DNA of 35,486 nt from Azoarcus sp. (GCA_023230755.1 JALNWS010000013.1:1-35486), one strand, 5' to 3'; positions 15,804 to 24,967 are shown, counted from the stretch's first letter. Notes: generated by a model not told the origin, from the sequence alone. A program made the numbers and translations.

Positions 15804-16571
15804 TCAGTGGTGGGCGTCGTTCATGTCGTCGGAACCGACATAGGCTTCGAGCACGCTCGGGTTCTTTGACACTTCGTCATACGTCCCCTCGGCAAGCACG
15901 CTGCCGCGAGTGAGCACGGTAATGCGGTCACACAGGTTTGCAACCACCGACAGGTTGTGTTCGACCATCAGGATGCTGCGATTGGCCGACACCTTGCGGA
16001 TCAGCTCCACCACCCGGCTGATGTCTTCGTTGCCCATGCCCTGTGTGGGCTCGTCGAGCAACATCATCTTGGGGTCGAGCGCCAGCGTGGTGGCGATTTC
16101 GAGCGCGCGCTTGCGCCCATAAGGCATCTCGGCCGTCACGGTATCCGCGAACTGGGTTAGGTCCACCGACTCCAGCAGGGCCATGGCCTGGTCATTGAGT
16201 ACATCGAGCGACTTTTCCGAACGCCAGAAATGAAACTCGGTGCCGAGTTTGCGCTGCAGCCCGATGCGCACGTTTTCCATCACTGTGAGGTGAGGGAATG
16301 TGGCTGAAATCTGGAAGGAGCGCACCATTCCCCGACGCGCCGTCACTGCGGGCGCCTCGTTGGTAATGTCCTTGCCATCGAAGCGAATCTTGCCCGAGGT
16401 GGGCGGAAGAAACTTGGTGAGCAGGTTGAAGACGGTGGTCTTGCCGGCGCCGTTGGGACCGATCAGTGCATGGATGTGACCACGCTTGACCTTGAGGTCG
16501 ACGTCGGACACTGCCGCAAAACCCTTGAACTCTTTAGTCAGGCCGTTCGTTTCGAGAATGAACTCGCTCAT
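15804..16571 (-). CDS. livG: ABC transporter ATPase LivG
   Basis: A 255-residue ATP-binding subunit. Walker A GPNGAGKT lies at residues 38-45, the LivG-type signature EMPYGRKRALEIATTLA stands in place of LSGGQ, and Walker B is MMLLDEPTQGM with switch His in LMVEHN. ATG 16571 (MSEFILETNG) was chosen by family fit; an ATG at 16586 five codons earlier is an alternative. It is the first gene of the five-gene operon livG-livF-SBP-livH-livM. No strong promoter was recognised upstream, but an inverted repeat near 16636-16651 could be an operator. Confidence 0.94.
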   Translation of the reverse strand: MSEFILETNGLTKEFKGFAAVSDVDLKVKRGHIHALIGPNGAGKTTVFNLLTKFLPPTSGKIRFDGKDITNEAPAVTARRGMVRSFQISATFPHLTVMENVRIGLQRKLGTEFHFWRSEKSLDVLNDQAMALLESVDLTQFADTVTAEMPYGRKRALEIATTLALDPKMMLLDEPTQGMGNEDISRVVELIRKVSANRSILMVEHNLSVVANLCDRITVLTRGSVLAEGTYDEVSKNPSVLEAYVGSDDMNDAHH

Positions 16572-16635
16572 GCTCCATCCCGGCATTGATGCAGAAACCG
16601 CGTCCAACAGCCCGCGACAACCGCGTTTGATTGTT

Positions 16636-16651
16636 TATGGTTGTGGCCATA
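16636..16651. promoter_or_regulatory. Inverted repeat upstream of the liv operon (candidate operator)
   Basis: TATGG-N6-CCATA, a 5-bp perfect inverted repeat with 6-bp spacer, lies about 65 bp upstream of the livG start. It could bind a dimeric regulator. No regulator gene is adjacent, so this is tentative. Confidence 0.25.
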
Positions 16652-16736
16652 GTCTTGCGGTATCCGGAGATAGCAACAAGTATCGTAAACCCGCATTTTC
16701 GCGTCATCCCGGCCGTGTCCAAGGTCCGCCAGAAGT

Positions 16737-16778
16737 AAAAAAGAGGGCTGTCCGCAACATCGCGGACAGCCCTCTTTT
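16737..16778 (-). terminator. Rho-independent terminator of htpG (possibly bidirectional)
   Basis: A perfect 15-bp inverted repeat (AAGAGGGCTGTCCGC and its complement) with a 6-nt loop is flanked by A/T runs. On the minus strand it ends in six T, about 45 bp after the htpG stop. Confidence 0.93.
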
Positions 16779-16820
16779 CGATGACTTCAGCGCGCCCGTT
16801 CACATGGGCAGCTGTCGTCC

Positions 16821-18752
16821 TCAGTTACCGCTCATGGCCATCATCAGCTGGTTGATGCGCTTGACGAAAGTCGCGGGATCATCAAGCGCGCCACCTTCAG
16901 CCAGCAAGGCCTGATCAAACAGCACGGCGGCCCAGTCATCGAAGTTCTTGTCTTCGTGCTTCAGGCGCAGCACTGCGGGGTGCTTCGGATTGATCTCGAG
17001 AATCGGCTTGGATATCGGCGCACTCTGGCCTGCAGCCTTCAGGATGCGGGTCAGGTTCATGCCGAGATCGTGCTCGTCGGCAACCAGGCAGGCCGGTGAG
17101 TCGGTCAGACGCAGGGTAACCTTGACGTCCTTGACACGCTCGCCAAGGCTGGCCTTCATCTTCTCGATCAGGTCCTTGTACTCGTCTGCCGCCTGCTCGG
17201 TTTCCTTCTTCTCCGCTTCATCTTCAAGCGAACCGAGATCCAGCCCACCCTTTGCAACCGACTGCAACGGCTTGCCGTCGAACTCGGTCAGGTTGCCAAG
17301 CGCCCATTCGTCGACACGGTCGGACAGCAGCAGCACTTCGATGCCCTTCTTGCGAAACACCTCGAGATGCGGGCTGTTCTTCGCCGCATTGAAGGTTTCC
17401 GCAGTCACGTAGTAGATCTTGTCCTGCCCTTCTTTCATGCGTCCGATGTAGTCCTTGAACGAGACCACTTCTTCCGGGGTGTCCGCATGGGTCGAGGCAA
17501 AACGCAGCAGACCGGCGATCTTGTCCTTGTTGGCAAAATCCTCGCCCACGCCTTCCTTGAGCACCTTGCCGAATTCCTTCCAGAACGTGGCGTACTTCTC
17601 CTGGTCACCCGCCTCGTCGCTGGTGGCAAGATCTTCGAGCAGGCCAAGCACCTTCTTCGTACAACCGGCGCGGATGGTGTCGATGTCCTTGGATTCCTGC
17701 AGGATCTCGCGCGACACGTTCAGCGGCAGATCGGCCGAATCGACCACGCCGCGCACGAAGCGCAGGTAGGTCGGCATCAACTTCTCGGCGTCGTCCATGA
17801 TGAACACACGCTTCACATACAGCTTGACGCCGTGACGCGCATTGCGGTCCCACATGTCGAACGGTGCGTGCGACGGGATGTACAGCAACTGCGTGTATTC
17901 CTGCCGGCCTTCAACGCGGGCATGGGTCCACGCCAGGGGCTCGTCGAAGTCGTGGCCGACGTGCTTGTAGAAGCCCTTGTACTCGTCCTCCGTGATCTCG
18001 TTGCGCGGACGGGCCCACAGCGCATTGGCCTGATTGACGGTTTCGTCTTCGTCGGTCAGCACCTGAGCCTTCTTTTCCTCGTCCCACTCTTCCTTCTTCA
18101 TCACGATCGGCTGCACGATGTGATCCGAATACTTCTGGATCAGACTCTTGAGCTTCCATGTGGAGAGCAGGTCGTCCTGGTCTTCCCGCAGGTGCAGCGT
18201 GATGTCGGTACCACGACCGACCTTTTCGACAGCGGCCACGGTGTAGGCACCAGCGGTCTCGCCACTCATGCTGCATTCCCACTGCACGCCTTCGCTCGCG
18301 GGCAGGCCAGCACGGCGGGTCACAACGGTAACCGTGTCGGCGACAATGAAGGCCGAGTAGAAGCCGACCCCGAACTGACCGATCAGGTGAGCATCCTTCT
18401 TCTGGTCGCCGGTGAGCTTGCCGAAGAACTCCTTGGTGCCGGATTTGGCAATGGTTCCGAGGTGGGCAACGACTTCGTCACGGCTCATGCCGATGCCGTT
18501 GTCGCTGATGGTGATGGTGCGGGCTTCGGTATCGAAGGACACGCGAATCTTGAGATCGCTGTCACCTTCGAAAAGCGCCGGCTGGTCGATGGCCTCGAAA
18601 CGCAATTTGTCGGCGGCGTCGGATGCGTTCGAGATCAGCTCGCGCAGGAAGATCTCGCGGTTCGAATAAAGCGAGTGGATCATGAGGTGAAGCAACTGCT
18701 TCACTTCGGCCTGGAAATTCAGGGTTTCGGCGGCGGTCTGGGCGCTGGACAT
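16821..18752 (-). CDS. htpG: Molecular chaperone HtpG (Hsp90)
   Basis: A 643-residue cytosolic Hsp90 chaperone, full length for the family. The GHKL ATPase domain is at the N-terminus with NASDAADKLRF (residues near 42-52, including the ATP-contacting Asn), DNGIGM, GTIAKSGTKEF and IGQFGVGFYSAF. The middle domain contains LPLNVSREILQ, the classic Hsp90 signature. The C-terminal dimerisation domain ends PATFVKRINQLMMAMSGN. The ATG follows CGGAGA. It is a single-gene unit with a sigma-32 type promoter upstream and a strong terminator downstream, which matches heat-shock control. Confidence 0.98.
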   Translation of the reverse strand: MSSAQTAAETLNFQAEVKQLLHLMIHSLYSNREIFLRELISNASDAADKLRFEAIDQPALFEGDSDLKIRVSFDTEARTITISDNGIGMSRDEVVAHLGTIAKSGTKEFFGKLTGDQKKDAHLIGQFGVGFYSAFIVADTVTVVTRRAGLPASEGVQWECSMSGETAGAYTVAAVEKVGRGTDITLHLREDQDDLLSTWKLKSLIQKYSDHIVQPIVMKKEEWDEEKKAQVLTDEDETVNQANALWARPRNEITEDEYKGFYKHVGHDFDEPLAWTHARVEGRQEYTQLLYIPSHAPFDMWDRNARHGVKLYVKRVFIMDDAEKLMPTYLRFVRGVVDSADLPLNVSREILQESKDIDTIRAGCTKKVLGLLEDLATSDEAGDQEKYATFWKEFGKVLKEGVGEDFANKDKIAGLLRFASTHADTPEEVVSFKDYIGRMKEGQDKIYYVTAETFNAAKNSPHLEVFRKKGIEVLLLSDRVDEWALGNLTEFDGKPLQSVAKGGLDLGSLEDEAEKKETEQAADEYKDLIEKMKASLGERVKDVKVTLRLTDSPACLVADEHDLGMNLTRILKAAGQSAPISKPILEINPKHPAVLRLKHEDKNFDDWAAVLFDQALLAEGGALDDPATFVKRINQLMMAMSGN

Positions 18753-18789
18753 CTTGATGCGTCTCCGATGATGAAAAGTCGTGGCCGAG

Positions 18790-18818
18790 AGATTGGGACA
18801 GCCTGGCCGATTTTCAAG
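18790..18818 (-). promoter_or_regulatory. Sigma-32 (heat-shock) promoter of htpG
   Basis: On the minus strand, CTTGAAA (18818-18812) is followed after 14 bp by CCCAATCT (18797-18790). This is a perfect -35 and a 7/8 match to the -10 CCCCATNT of the RpoH consensus. It lies about 38 bp before the htpG ATG. Confidence 0.85.
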
Positions 18819-18968
18819 CCCCCAGGACGAGATTGCTGCGCCGGCCAGTATTCACCCGGTTCGCCCAGAGCAGGTGCAAGACTTTGCTTGGCGCGGCGTG
18901 CCACCATGCTCTCCGTGACGCGCCTCCGCTTCCGCAAACGGTCTTTCGTGCGCAGCCGACGCAGACAG

Positions 18969-19529
18969 TCAGATGTACTGCACCTGGACGATTTCAATCT
19001 CACGCACGCCGGCCGGGCTCATGAAGCGCACCACATCGCCCTCACGGGCCTTGATCAGGGCACGCGCCAAGGGTGAGATCCAGCTGATCATCCCGGCCGA
19101 AGCATTGGCCTCGTCCACGCCGACGATCTGCCAGGTCTGCTCCACGGCATCCGGATCATCCACGTCGCAAATGGTCACGGTTGCGCCGAAGAAGACCTGA
19201 TCGACGTTCTCCTGCGCAGCCGGGTCGACCACCTCTGCGTTCTCGATGCGCTTGATCAGGAAGCGGATACGACGATCGATCTCGCGCAGCCGCTTCTTGC
19301 CGTAAATGTAGTCACCGTTCTCCGAGCGGTCGCCATTGCCTGCAGCCCATGACACCGTTTCGACCATCTTGGGCCGCTCTACGCGCAACAGCTGATCCAG
19401 TTCCGTGCGCAGCACCAGATTGCCGCGCCGGGTCATGTAATTCTTGCTGCCAGGCGGCAGCCGCAACGAGGGCGAGAGCGCGTCATCGTCATCGTCGTTA
19501 TCGGCTTCCCTGACGAACGCCTTGTTCAT
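18969..19529 (-). CDS. greB: Transcription elongation factor GreB
   Basis: A 186-residue Gre factor that rescues backtracked RNA polymerase by stimulating transcript cleavage. The N-terminal coiled-coil holds GDRSENGDYIYGKKRLREIDRR (residues of about 66-87 in two parts) with the acidic tip residues; the C-terminal FKBP-like domain shows ISWISPLARALI and GDVVRFMSPAG. The YIYGKKRLREID pattern points to GreB rather than GreA. An N-terminal acidic stretch (DNDDDDD) extends the protein compared with E. coli GreB (158 residues). ATG 19529 was chosen because AGGAG lies 7 nt upstream; the longer frame lacks family similarity. No terminator was seen between it and htpG. Confidence 0.95.
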   Translation of the reverse strand: MNKAFVREADNDDDDDALSPSLRLPPGSKNYMTRRGNLVLRTELDQLLRVERPKMVETVSWAAGNGDRSENGDYIYGKKRLREIDRRIRFLIKRIENAEVVDPAAQENVDQVFFGATVTICDVDDPDAVEQTWQIVGVDEANASAGMISWISPLARALIKAREGDVVRFMSPAGVREIEIVQVQYI

Positions 19530-19699
19530 GGCAACACTCCTGAAGGCTGGCGAAACGTTCGATCTTAATGGATCCGGGGCAGGCTCGCAGCAGCGCCTTC
19601 CAGGAACGACAGATGTGCGGCTCACGCTTGTGTCCGTCCGGTCTGGTGGCTCACAGCCGGGAAGAGGCCATTAATGAGCCCACCGGCCGCATTTCGTCA

Positions 19700-19728
19700 T
19701 TGTCATTGAAGCTGCCGCCGCATACCAT
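19700..19728 (+). promoter_or_regulatory. Probable sigma-70 promoter of ydcH
   Basis: TTGTCA at 19700-19705 and TACCAT at 19723-19728 are separated by 17 bp, matching 5/6 and 4/6 of consensus. A small GGCGC-TTT-GCGCC hairpin (19754-19766) lies in the predicted leader before the ATG at 19789. Confidence 0.4.
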
Positions 19729-19788
19729 TGGCACGATCGACTGTCCGATAAACGGCGCTTTGCGCCAGCCCACCCAGACCGGTTCGCA

Positions 19789-20004
19789 ATGAATGACGAC
19801 TCCTTCGACGACGTAACCAGCCTGCAGTCGCGCCTTCGAGAACTGCGTGACGAGCACCGCGACCTCGACGATGCCATCGCCAAGCTGGTTGCAGCGCCCA
19901 CCGACGACCAGCTTCTGATCCGGCGCATGAAAAAGCGCAAGCTCGCCCTCAAGGACCGCATCTTCGTCATCGAACGCCTGATCGAACCCGACGACCTCGC
20001 CTGA
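19789..20004 (+). CDS. YdcH/DUF465 family small coiled-coil protein
   Basis: A 71-residue, highly charged helical protein. The pattern LQSRLRELRDEHRDLDDAI followed by DQLLIRRMKKRKLALKDRI matches the YdcH/DUF465 family, small cytosolic proteins common in proteobacteria with no firm function. It has no cysteines and no signal peptide. The ribosome site is weak. It lies 33 bp upstream of the sulfhydrylase gene and probably shares its transcript. It is real rather than a chance frame because family residues run through the whole length. Confidence 0.85.
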   Translation: MNDDSFDDVTSLQSRLRELRDEHRDLDDAIAKLVAAPTDDQLLIRRMKKRKLALKDRIFVIERLIEPDDLA

Positions 20005-20037
20005 GCCTCGCGCTCAACCACTGCACACAAGGTTCCC

Positions 20038-21342
20038 ATGACCCAGACCGGACTCTTCGGGGCTGAGACGCTCGCGCTCCATGCGGGCCAGACTCCCGAC
20101 GCTACGCACGGTTCGCGCGCCACGCCGATCCACTTCACCACCAGCTACGTCTTCCCGGATGCAGATCACGCCGCGGCTCTGTTCAATCTCGAACGCCCCG
20201 GCCATGTCTACTCGCGCATTTCCAATCCGACCAATGCGGTACTTGAAGAACGCATCGCAGCCCTCGAAGGCGGTGTCGGCGCGATTGCAGTTGCGAGCGG
20301 ACAGGCGGCGCTGCACCTCGCCGTGACCACCCTGATGGGCTGCGGCGGCCACATCGTTGCCTCGCGCTCACTGTATGGCGGGTCGCACAATCTGTTCGCC
20401 TACACCCTGCCCCGATTCGGCATCCAGACCACGTTCGTCGATCCGCGTGACGCCGAGGCCTGGCGCGCCGCCATCCGCCCCGAAACCCGTCTGCTGTTCG
20501 GCGAATCCATCGGCAACCCCGCCCTCGACGTGCTCGACATTCCCACCGTTGCGGGCATTGCCCATGCGGCAGGCCTGCCGCTGCTGGTGGACGCCACCCT
20601 GGTAAGCCCGGCCCTGCAGCGCCCCTTCGAGCTCGGCGCAGACCTGGTCATGCACTCGGCGACCAAGTTCATCGGCGGACACGGCGTCGCAGTCGGCGGC
20701 CTGCTGGTCGATGGCGGCTGTTTCGACTGGGAAGCATCGGGCCTGTTTCCGACCCTCACCGAACCCTACGATGGCTTCCACGGCATGGATTTCGCCGAAG
20801 AGTCTCCGGTCGCGGCCTTTCTGCTGCGCGCCAGACGCGAAGGCCTGCGCGACTTCGGCGCCTGCCTGTCGCCGATGAACGCCTTCCAGATCCTGCAGGG
20901 CCTCGAGACCTTGCCACTGCGCATGCGCGCCCACGTCGACAACACCAACCGCATTGCAGCCCATCTGGCCGCACATCCGCTGGTGGAAAAAGTCGCCTAC
21001 CCTGGCCTGGATGCCCACCCCGACCACGAGCTTGCAACCCGCCTGCTCCCCGACGGCTGTGGTGCCGTGCTGTCCTTCGACCTCAAGGGCGGACGGGAGG
21101 CGGGCCGAGCCTTCATCGGCGCACTGCGCCTGTTCTCGCACCTGGCCAATGTCGGCGATGCCAAGTCGCTCGTGATCCACCCTGCCAGCACCACCCACTT
21201 CCGCATGACCGCCGCCGACCTCGCGGCCGCAGGCATCGGCGAAGGCACGGTTCGCCTCTCCGTCGGCCTGGAAAGCAGTGCCGACCTGCTGACCGACCTC
21301 GATCGCGGCCTCCACGCCGTGGGCAAGCTCAACAAGGCATAA
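20038..21342 (+). CDS. O-acetylhomoserine sulfhydrylase / aminocarboxypropyltransferase family PLP enzyme
   Basis: A 434-residue PLP enzyme of the Cys/Met metabolism family, expected to make homocysteine from O-acetyl- or O-succinylhomoserine and sulfide. Visible: FGAETLALHAGQ at the start, YSRISNPTNAVLEERIAALEGG, ASGQAALHLA, the PLP-lysine motif HSATKFIGGHG with Lys at residue 210, and the C-terminal VGDAKSLVIHPASTTH and VRLSVGLES. Length and the insert after the PLP lysine fit the MetY group rather than MetB or MetC; the acyl donor is not certain. It follows ydcH by 33 bp and precedes an alpha/beta hydrolase by 5 bp, so these three genes are likely one operon. Confidence 0.93.
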   Translation: MTQTGLFGAETLALHAGQTPDATHGSRATPIHFTTSYVFPDADHAAALFNLERPGHVYSRISNPTNAVLEERIAALEGGVGAIAVASGQAALHLAVTTLMGCGGHIVASRSLYGGSHNLFAYTLPRFGIQTTFVDPRDAEAWRAAIRPETRLLFGESIGNPALDVLDIPTVAGIAHAAGLPLLVDATLVSPALQRPFELGADLVMHSATKFIGGHGVAVGGLLVDGGCFDWEASGLFPTLTEPYDGFHGMDFAEESPVAAFLLRARREGLRDFGACLSPMNAFQILQGLETLPLRMRAHVDNTNRIAAHLAAHPLVEKVAYPGLDAHPDHELATRLLPDGCGAVLSFDLKGGREAGRAFIGALRLFSHLANVGDAKSLVIHPASTTHFRMTAADLAAAGIGEGTVRLSVGLESSADLLTDLDRGLHAVGKLNKA

Positions 21343-21347
21343 GCGAC

Positions 21348-22154
21348 ATGGATATCCTGATCAGGCAACAGGCTTGCCGCATCTACACCGGCGGACGCAA
21401 TTTCGATCGCAATCTTCCCTGCGTCGTGCTGATTCACGGCGCGGGACATGACCACAGCGTGTGGAACAATCAGGCCCGTCATCTCGCTCATCAGGGCTTC
21501 GGTGTGCTCGCCCCCGACCTGCCCGGACACGGAAGCTCCCAGGGCACGCCGCTGCCAAGCATTGACGCCATGGCCGACTGGCTGCTGGAGATGCTCGATG
21601 CGCTTGGCGTCGCGCAGGCAAGTCTGGTCGGACACAGCATGGGCTCACTGATCGCGCTCGCCGCAGCCGCACGCGCCACTGAGCGGGTGAAGGCCCTGAT
21701 TCTGGTGGGCAGCGTGGCGCCGATGCCGGTCGCACCCGCACTGATCGAGGCTGCAGCCAGCACACCCGCGCGCGCCCACGCCATGATCAACCAGTGGTCA
21801 TATAGCCCGGCGGCCCAGCTTGGCGCCAGCGCGAGCCCCGGCACCTCGCTGCTCGACATCAACCTGCGTCTCATGGAGCGCCAGGCCGCCGGCGTGCTCG
21901 CAAGCGATCTGCGCGCCTGCAACAGCTGGACCGAAGGCCTCGCGCGCGCTGCGGACATCCACTGCCCAACCCTTCTGATCAGTGGAGAACGCGACCAGAT
22001 GACGCCGGCCCGTGCGGTAAAACCCTTATGCGCCGCACTGGTCAACGCAGCAGGCGGTGCGCGTATGATTACCGTTGCCGGTGCGGGGCACGCCATGATG
22101 GCCGAGGCACCGGACGCAGTCAGCGATGCAATACGGGGGTTTCTCAGGACATAA
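21348..22154 (+). CDS. Alpha/beta-fold hydrolase
   Basis: A 268-residue soluble alpha/beta hydrolase. The oxyanion segment HGAGHDHSVW (residues 30-39), nucleophile elbow GHSMG at 95-99 with Ser97, acid ISGERDQMT with Asp216 and GAGHAM with His248 complete a catalytic triad. The DLPGHGSS loop is typical. It has no signal peptide. The gene starts 5 bp after the sulfhydrylase stop, so it is likely co-expressed, but a link to sulfur amino-acid metabolism is only suggested by position. The substrate (ester, lactone or thioester) cannot be assigned. Confidence 0.9.
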   Translation: MDILIRQQACRIYTGGRNFDRNLPCVVLIHGAGHDHSVWNNQARHLAHQGFGVLAPDLPGHGSSQGTPLPSIDAMADWLLEMLDALGVAQASLVGHSMGSLIALAAAARATERVKALILVGSVAPMPVAPALIEAAASTPARAHAMINQWSYSPAAQLGASASPGTSLLDINLRLMERQAAGVLASDLRACNSWTEGLARAADIHCPTLLISGERDQMTPARAVKPLCAALVNAAGGARMITVAGAGHAMMAEAPDAVSDAIRGFLRT

Positions 22155-22274
22155 CAGGATCAATCTGGGCAGCCGGCAGAGGGCAGCAGTGTGCGTTCGA
22201 CACCGCGACCAGCTTTCCGGCTGCCGACCCGGTTTTGCTGCAGCGAACATCCAGAATAATGACAGGAGAGAGAC

Positions 22275-23084
22275 ATGTCGCAGCCAAACGATGCCGAGCT
22301 TGAAGCGGCCGCCGCACTGCCCTTCCCCACGGTGAGGGATGTTCCCTTCACTGCCCCCTTCAGCTGGATCTCACGCGCATTCGGCGACCTCAGGGCATGT
22401 CCGGTGCCTAGCCTGTTCTATGGTTTCTGTTTTGCCGCAATGGGCCTGCTGATCACGTTCGTGTTCGAACACGCCTACGAATACACGTCGGCGCTCACGT
22501 CGGGCTTCCTGTTGCTCGGCCCTTTTTTCGCTATGGGCCTGTACGAGATCAGCCGCCGCCATGAACGCGGAGAAAGCTGCGCGCTCGCACCGACACTGAC
22601 GGTGTGGAAGCGCAATGCGGGCAACATCGGCATCTTCGCCGTGGTGCTCGGTGTGGTCTTTCTGGTCTGGGCGCGCGCGTCACTTGTCGTGTTCGCGCTC
22701 TTCTACTCCAACGAAATGCCCAATCTGTCCGGCTTTCTCGGGCAGCTGATTTCGCTGGAAAACATTGAATTCCTGCTGGTCTACTTCGGCATCGGGATGG
22801 TCTTCGCCATCATTGCGTTCGCCGTGAGCGTGGTCTCGATTCCGCTGATGCTCGACCGCAACCAGGACGCCATCAGCTCGATGCTCGCCAGCGTTGCCGC
22901 GCTCACGCGCAACCCCGGCGCCATGCTGGTGTGGGCGCTGCTGATCGCCACCCTGACGACCATCGGCTTTCTCAGCTTTCATGTGGGACTGGTCGTTCTG
23001 ATGCCCATCATCGGGCATGCAACCTGGTACGCCTACCGCGACCTCGTCGAACCGCTGCCAGCAAAGCCGGTCGAGGCCGACTAG
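22275..23084 (+). CDS. DUF2189 integral membrane protein
   Basis: A 269-residue inner-membrane protein with about six hydrophobic segments. The features of the DUF2189 family are clear: an N-terminal soluble stretch ending WISRAFGDLRACPVPSLFYG, then SGFLLLGPFFAMGLYEISRRHERGE (in two parts, about residues 75-100), and the C-terminal PIIGHATWYAYRDLV. The function of the family is unknown; related proteins sit near respiratory genes in proteobacteria. A strong AGGAGAGAGA ribosome site precedes the ATG. A 120-bp gap separates it from the hydrolase gene. It is convergent with the next gene, with stops one base apart. Confidence 0.9.
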   Translation: MSQPNDAELEAAAALPFPTVRDVPFTAPFSWISRAFGDLRACPVPSLFYGFCFAAMGLLITFVFEHAYEYTSALTSGFLLLGPFFAMGLYEISRRHERGESCALAPTLTVWKRNAGNIGIFAVVLGVVFLVWARASLVVFALFYSNEMPNLSGFLGQLISLENIEFLLVYFGIGMVFAIIAFAVSVVSIPLMLDRNQDAISSMLASVAALTRNPGAMLVWALLIATLTTIGFLSFHVGLVVLMPIIGHATWYAYRDLVEPLPAKPVEAD

Positions 23085-23085
23085 T

Positions 23086-23937
23086 TCAGTCCATCAGATC
23101 GAGGACCACCGGCTGGTGGTCCGAGGCGGTCGTCGCGGACACCACACGGAAGCCAGCCACGCTCGGCGCGAGGTCTTCGCTGACACCGAAGAAGTCGCAG
23201 CAAAACGCCTCGTCCGGCCATTCGGCTTCATGCAGACCAACCGTTGGCGCATGCGGCAGGCCGGGATTCACGAGCGGCCAGACATCACGCCATTGCGGCA
23301 CTTCGGGCGCGATCGGTGCAAACAGCGCGGCGTAATCGCGGGTTCCCGGCCTGCAGTTCATATCTCCGCACAGCACCGCCGAGACCGGGCGCGGCCAGGC
23401 CCTGAACGCCGGATTGGCCCCCTTGGACACTCCGGGTGCTCGCGCGTGGGCGACAGCTTCACGGTGCAGCTCGCGCAAACGCTCAATCTGCGCGCCACGT
23501 TGCAATGCCGAGTAATACTCAAGATGCGTCGTCAGCACCCGAAGCGGGCCACGAGGGCCTTCGACAACCGCCTCGATACACGCCCGCTGCATTCCTGGTA
23601 CGTCGGCATCGGCGGGGCTTGGCAGGGCGTGCCGGAAGACCTGACCGAGTGGCAGGCGCGATAGCAGCAAGTTCCCGAAGCGGGCGCGTCCACCCATGCC
23701 ATCGGGCACATCCAGCGCGGCGCCGAACACCGATTCGTAACCGGGAAACGCCGCACTCAGAATGGCCACGCCATTTTCTGCGTTCGCGCCGCTCAGACCC
23801 GGAAAACACTGCGCCACCTCCTGCAGGCAGATGACGTCGGCGTCACCGATCGCATACAGGGCCGCGACTGTCCGCTCGAGCGCAACCCGCCCGTCGGCGC
23901 CCCGCCCCCATTGGATATTCCAGCTCACGATACGCAT
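23086..23937 (-). CDS. Endonuclease/exonuclease/phosphatase-fold protein
   Basis: A 283-residue protein of the EEP superfamily, Mg2+-dependent phosphodiesterases acting on nucleic acids or phospholipids. Visible active-site segments: SWNIQWG at the N-terminus, ICLQEVAQ with the metal-binding Glu, TTHLEYYS, CGDMNCRPG, and the C-terminal ASDHQPVVLDL with the catalytic Asp-His. It has no signal peptide. The ATG follows GGGAG by 6 nt. Similar proteins are often annotated as endonucleases, but the substrate is not determined. It is convergent with DUF2189 and divergent from the CDF gene. Confidence 0.9.
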   Translation of the reverse strand: MRIVSWNIQWGRGADGRVALERTVAALYAIGDADVICLQEVAQCFPGLSGANAENGVAILSAAFPGYESVFGAALDVPDGMGGRARFGNLLLSRLPLGQVFRHALPSPADADVPGMQRACIEAVVEGPRGPLRVLTTHLEYYSALQRGAQIERLRELHREAVAHARAPGVSKGANPAFRAWPRPVSAVLCGDMNCRPGTRDYAALFAPIAPEVPQWRDVWPLVNPGLPHAPTVGLHEAEWPDEAFCCDFFGVSEDLAPSVAGFRVVSATTASDHQPVVLDLMD

Positions 23938-24010
23938 TCAGGCTCCCACTCCTGCTTTCACAATGGCATCATCCTAGCTTGTACCTACATGCACCGTCAT
24001 CTCAATATCA

Positions 24011-24940
24011 ATGCAAGATCACGACCACCATGACCACGACCACGCATCCAGCCGCTGGTTGCCGCTCGCGCTCATCCTGACTCTCGGATTTGCTGCGGTT
24101 GAAGCACTCGCTGGCTGGTGGTCGGGCTCACTGGCACTGTTCGGCGACGCCGGTCACATGGTGACCGACGCACTGGCGCTGGGGATTGCTGCGCTGGCCG
24201 CACGCCTCGCGCTGCATCCTGCCAGCAATCGGCACTCGTTCGGCCTGCCCCGCGTGGAATCCCTCGCGGCACTCGCCAACAGCATGTTAATGCTCGCACT
24301 GGTGGCCACGCTGCTGTGGCAGGCAGTGATGCGTCTCAGCGACCCGCGCACGATTTCCGGAGAGACGGTGACCGTCGTGGCGCTGATTGGCCTGGGCATC
24401 AATCTGCTGGTGGCATGGCTGCTGACACGCGGTGAGACGGATCTCAACACCCGTGCCGCGTTGCTGCATGTGCTGGGCGACATCCTCGGTTCGATCGCAG
24501 CACTGGCCTCGGGGCTGGTCATCCAATACACGGGCTGGCTCGCAATCGACCCCCTGCTGACCATGCTGATTTGCGGGCTGATTCTTGCCTCCACCCTGAA
24601 CCTGTTGCGACGCGTGGTGCACACGCTGCTCGAAGGTGTGCCCGAGGGCCTTTCACTGCCCGAGGTAGGCCATGCAATGGCCACCGTCGCCGATGTGCGC
24701 TCAGTGCACGACCTCCACATCTGGAGCCTCGACTCACATCACCCCGCGCTGTCAGCCCACCTCGTAATCTCCGATGCGGGACGCTGGCCGACAATTCTGA
24801 CGGACCTGCGCGAGTTGCTGGCGACGCGGTTCAGCATCGAACACGTCACCCTTCAACCCGAACTCACACCCGACAAGCCACTGGTGTTCTACCCGAACGA
24901 GGCGGGTCGCCATTCCCGTATCCCTGCCAATAGTCGATAA
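24011..24940 (+). CDS. Cation diffusion facilitator, probable zinc exporter (CzcD/ZitB-like)
   Basis: A 309-residue inner-membrane antiporter with six transmembrane segments and a C-terminal cytoplasmic domain. A His/Asp-rich N-terminus (DHDHHDHDH) precedes TM1. The tetrahedral metal site is formed by D46/H49/D53 in GDAGHMVTD (TM2) and H153/D157 in HVLGD (TM5); the HxxxD pattern in both helices is typical of zinc (also cadmium/cobalt) rather than manganese or iron exporters. The C-terminal domain has VRSVHDLHIWSLDSHHPALSAHLVI. It begins a three-gene same-strand run with HDOD and benE genes, with gaps of about 30 bp. Confidence 0.95.
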   Translation: MQDHDHHDHDHASSRWLPLALILTLGFAAVEALAGWWSGSLALFGDAGHMVTDALALGIAALAARLALHPASNRHSFGLPRVESLAALANSMLMLALVATLLWQAVMRLSDPRTISGETVTVVALIGLGINLLVAWLLTRGETDLNTRAALLHVLGDILGSIAALASGLVIQYTGWLAIDPLLTMLICGLILASTLNLLRRVVHTLLEGVPEGLSLPEVGHAMATVADVRSVHDLHIWSLDSHHPALSAHLVISDAGRWPTILTDLRELLATRFSIEHVTLQPELTPDKPLVFYPNEAGRHSRIPANSR

Positions 24941-24967
24941 TCGGTCTGTTCAAACCGGGAATCGATC

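Noticed and set aside
17367..19076. 569-codon open frame on the plus strand
   Set aside because: It runs antisense through htpG and the htpG-greB spacer and has no recognisable domains.
19651..19857. 68-codon minus-strand frame before ydcH
   Set aside because: It overlaps the ydcH start and promoter region and has no ribosome site or family resemblance.
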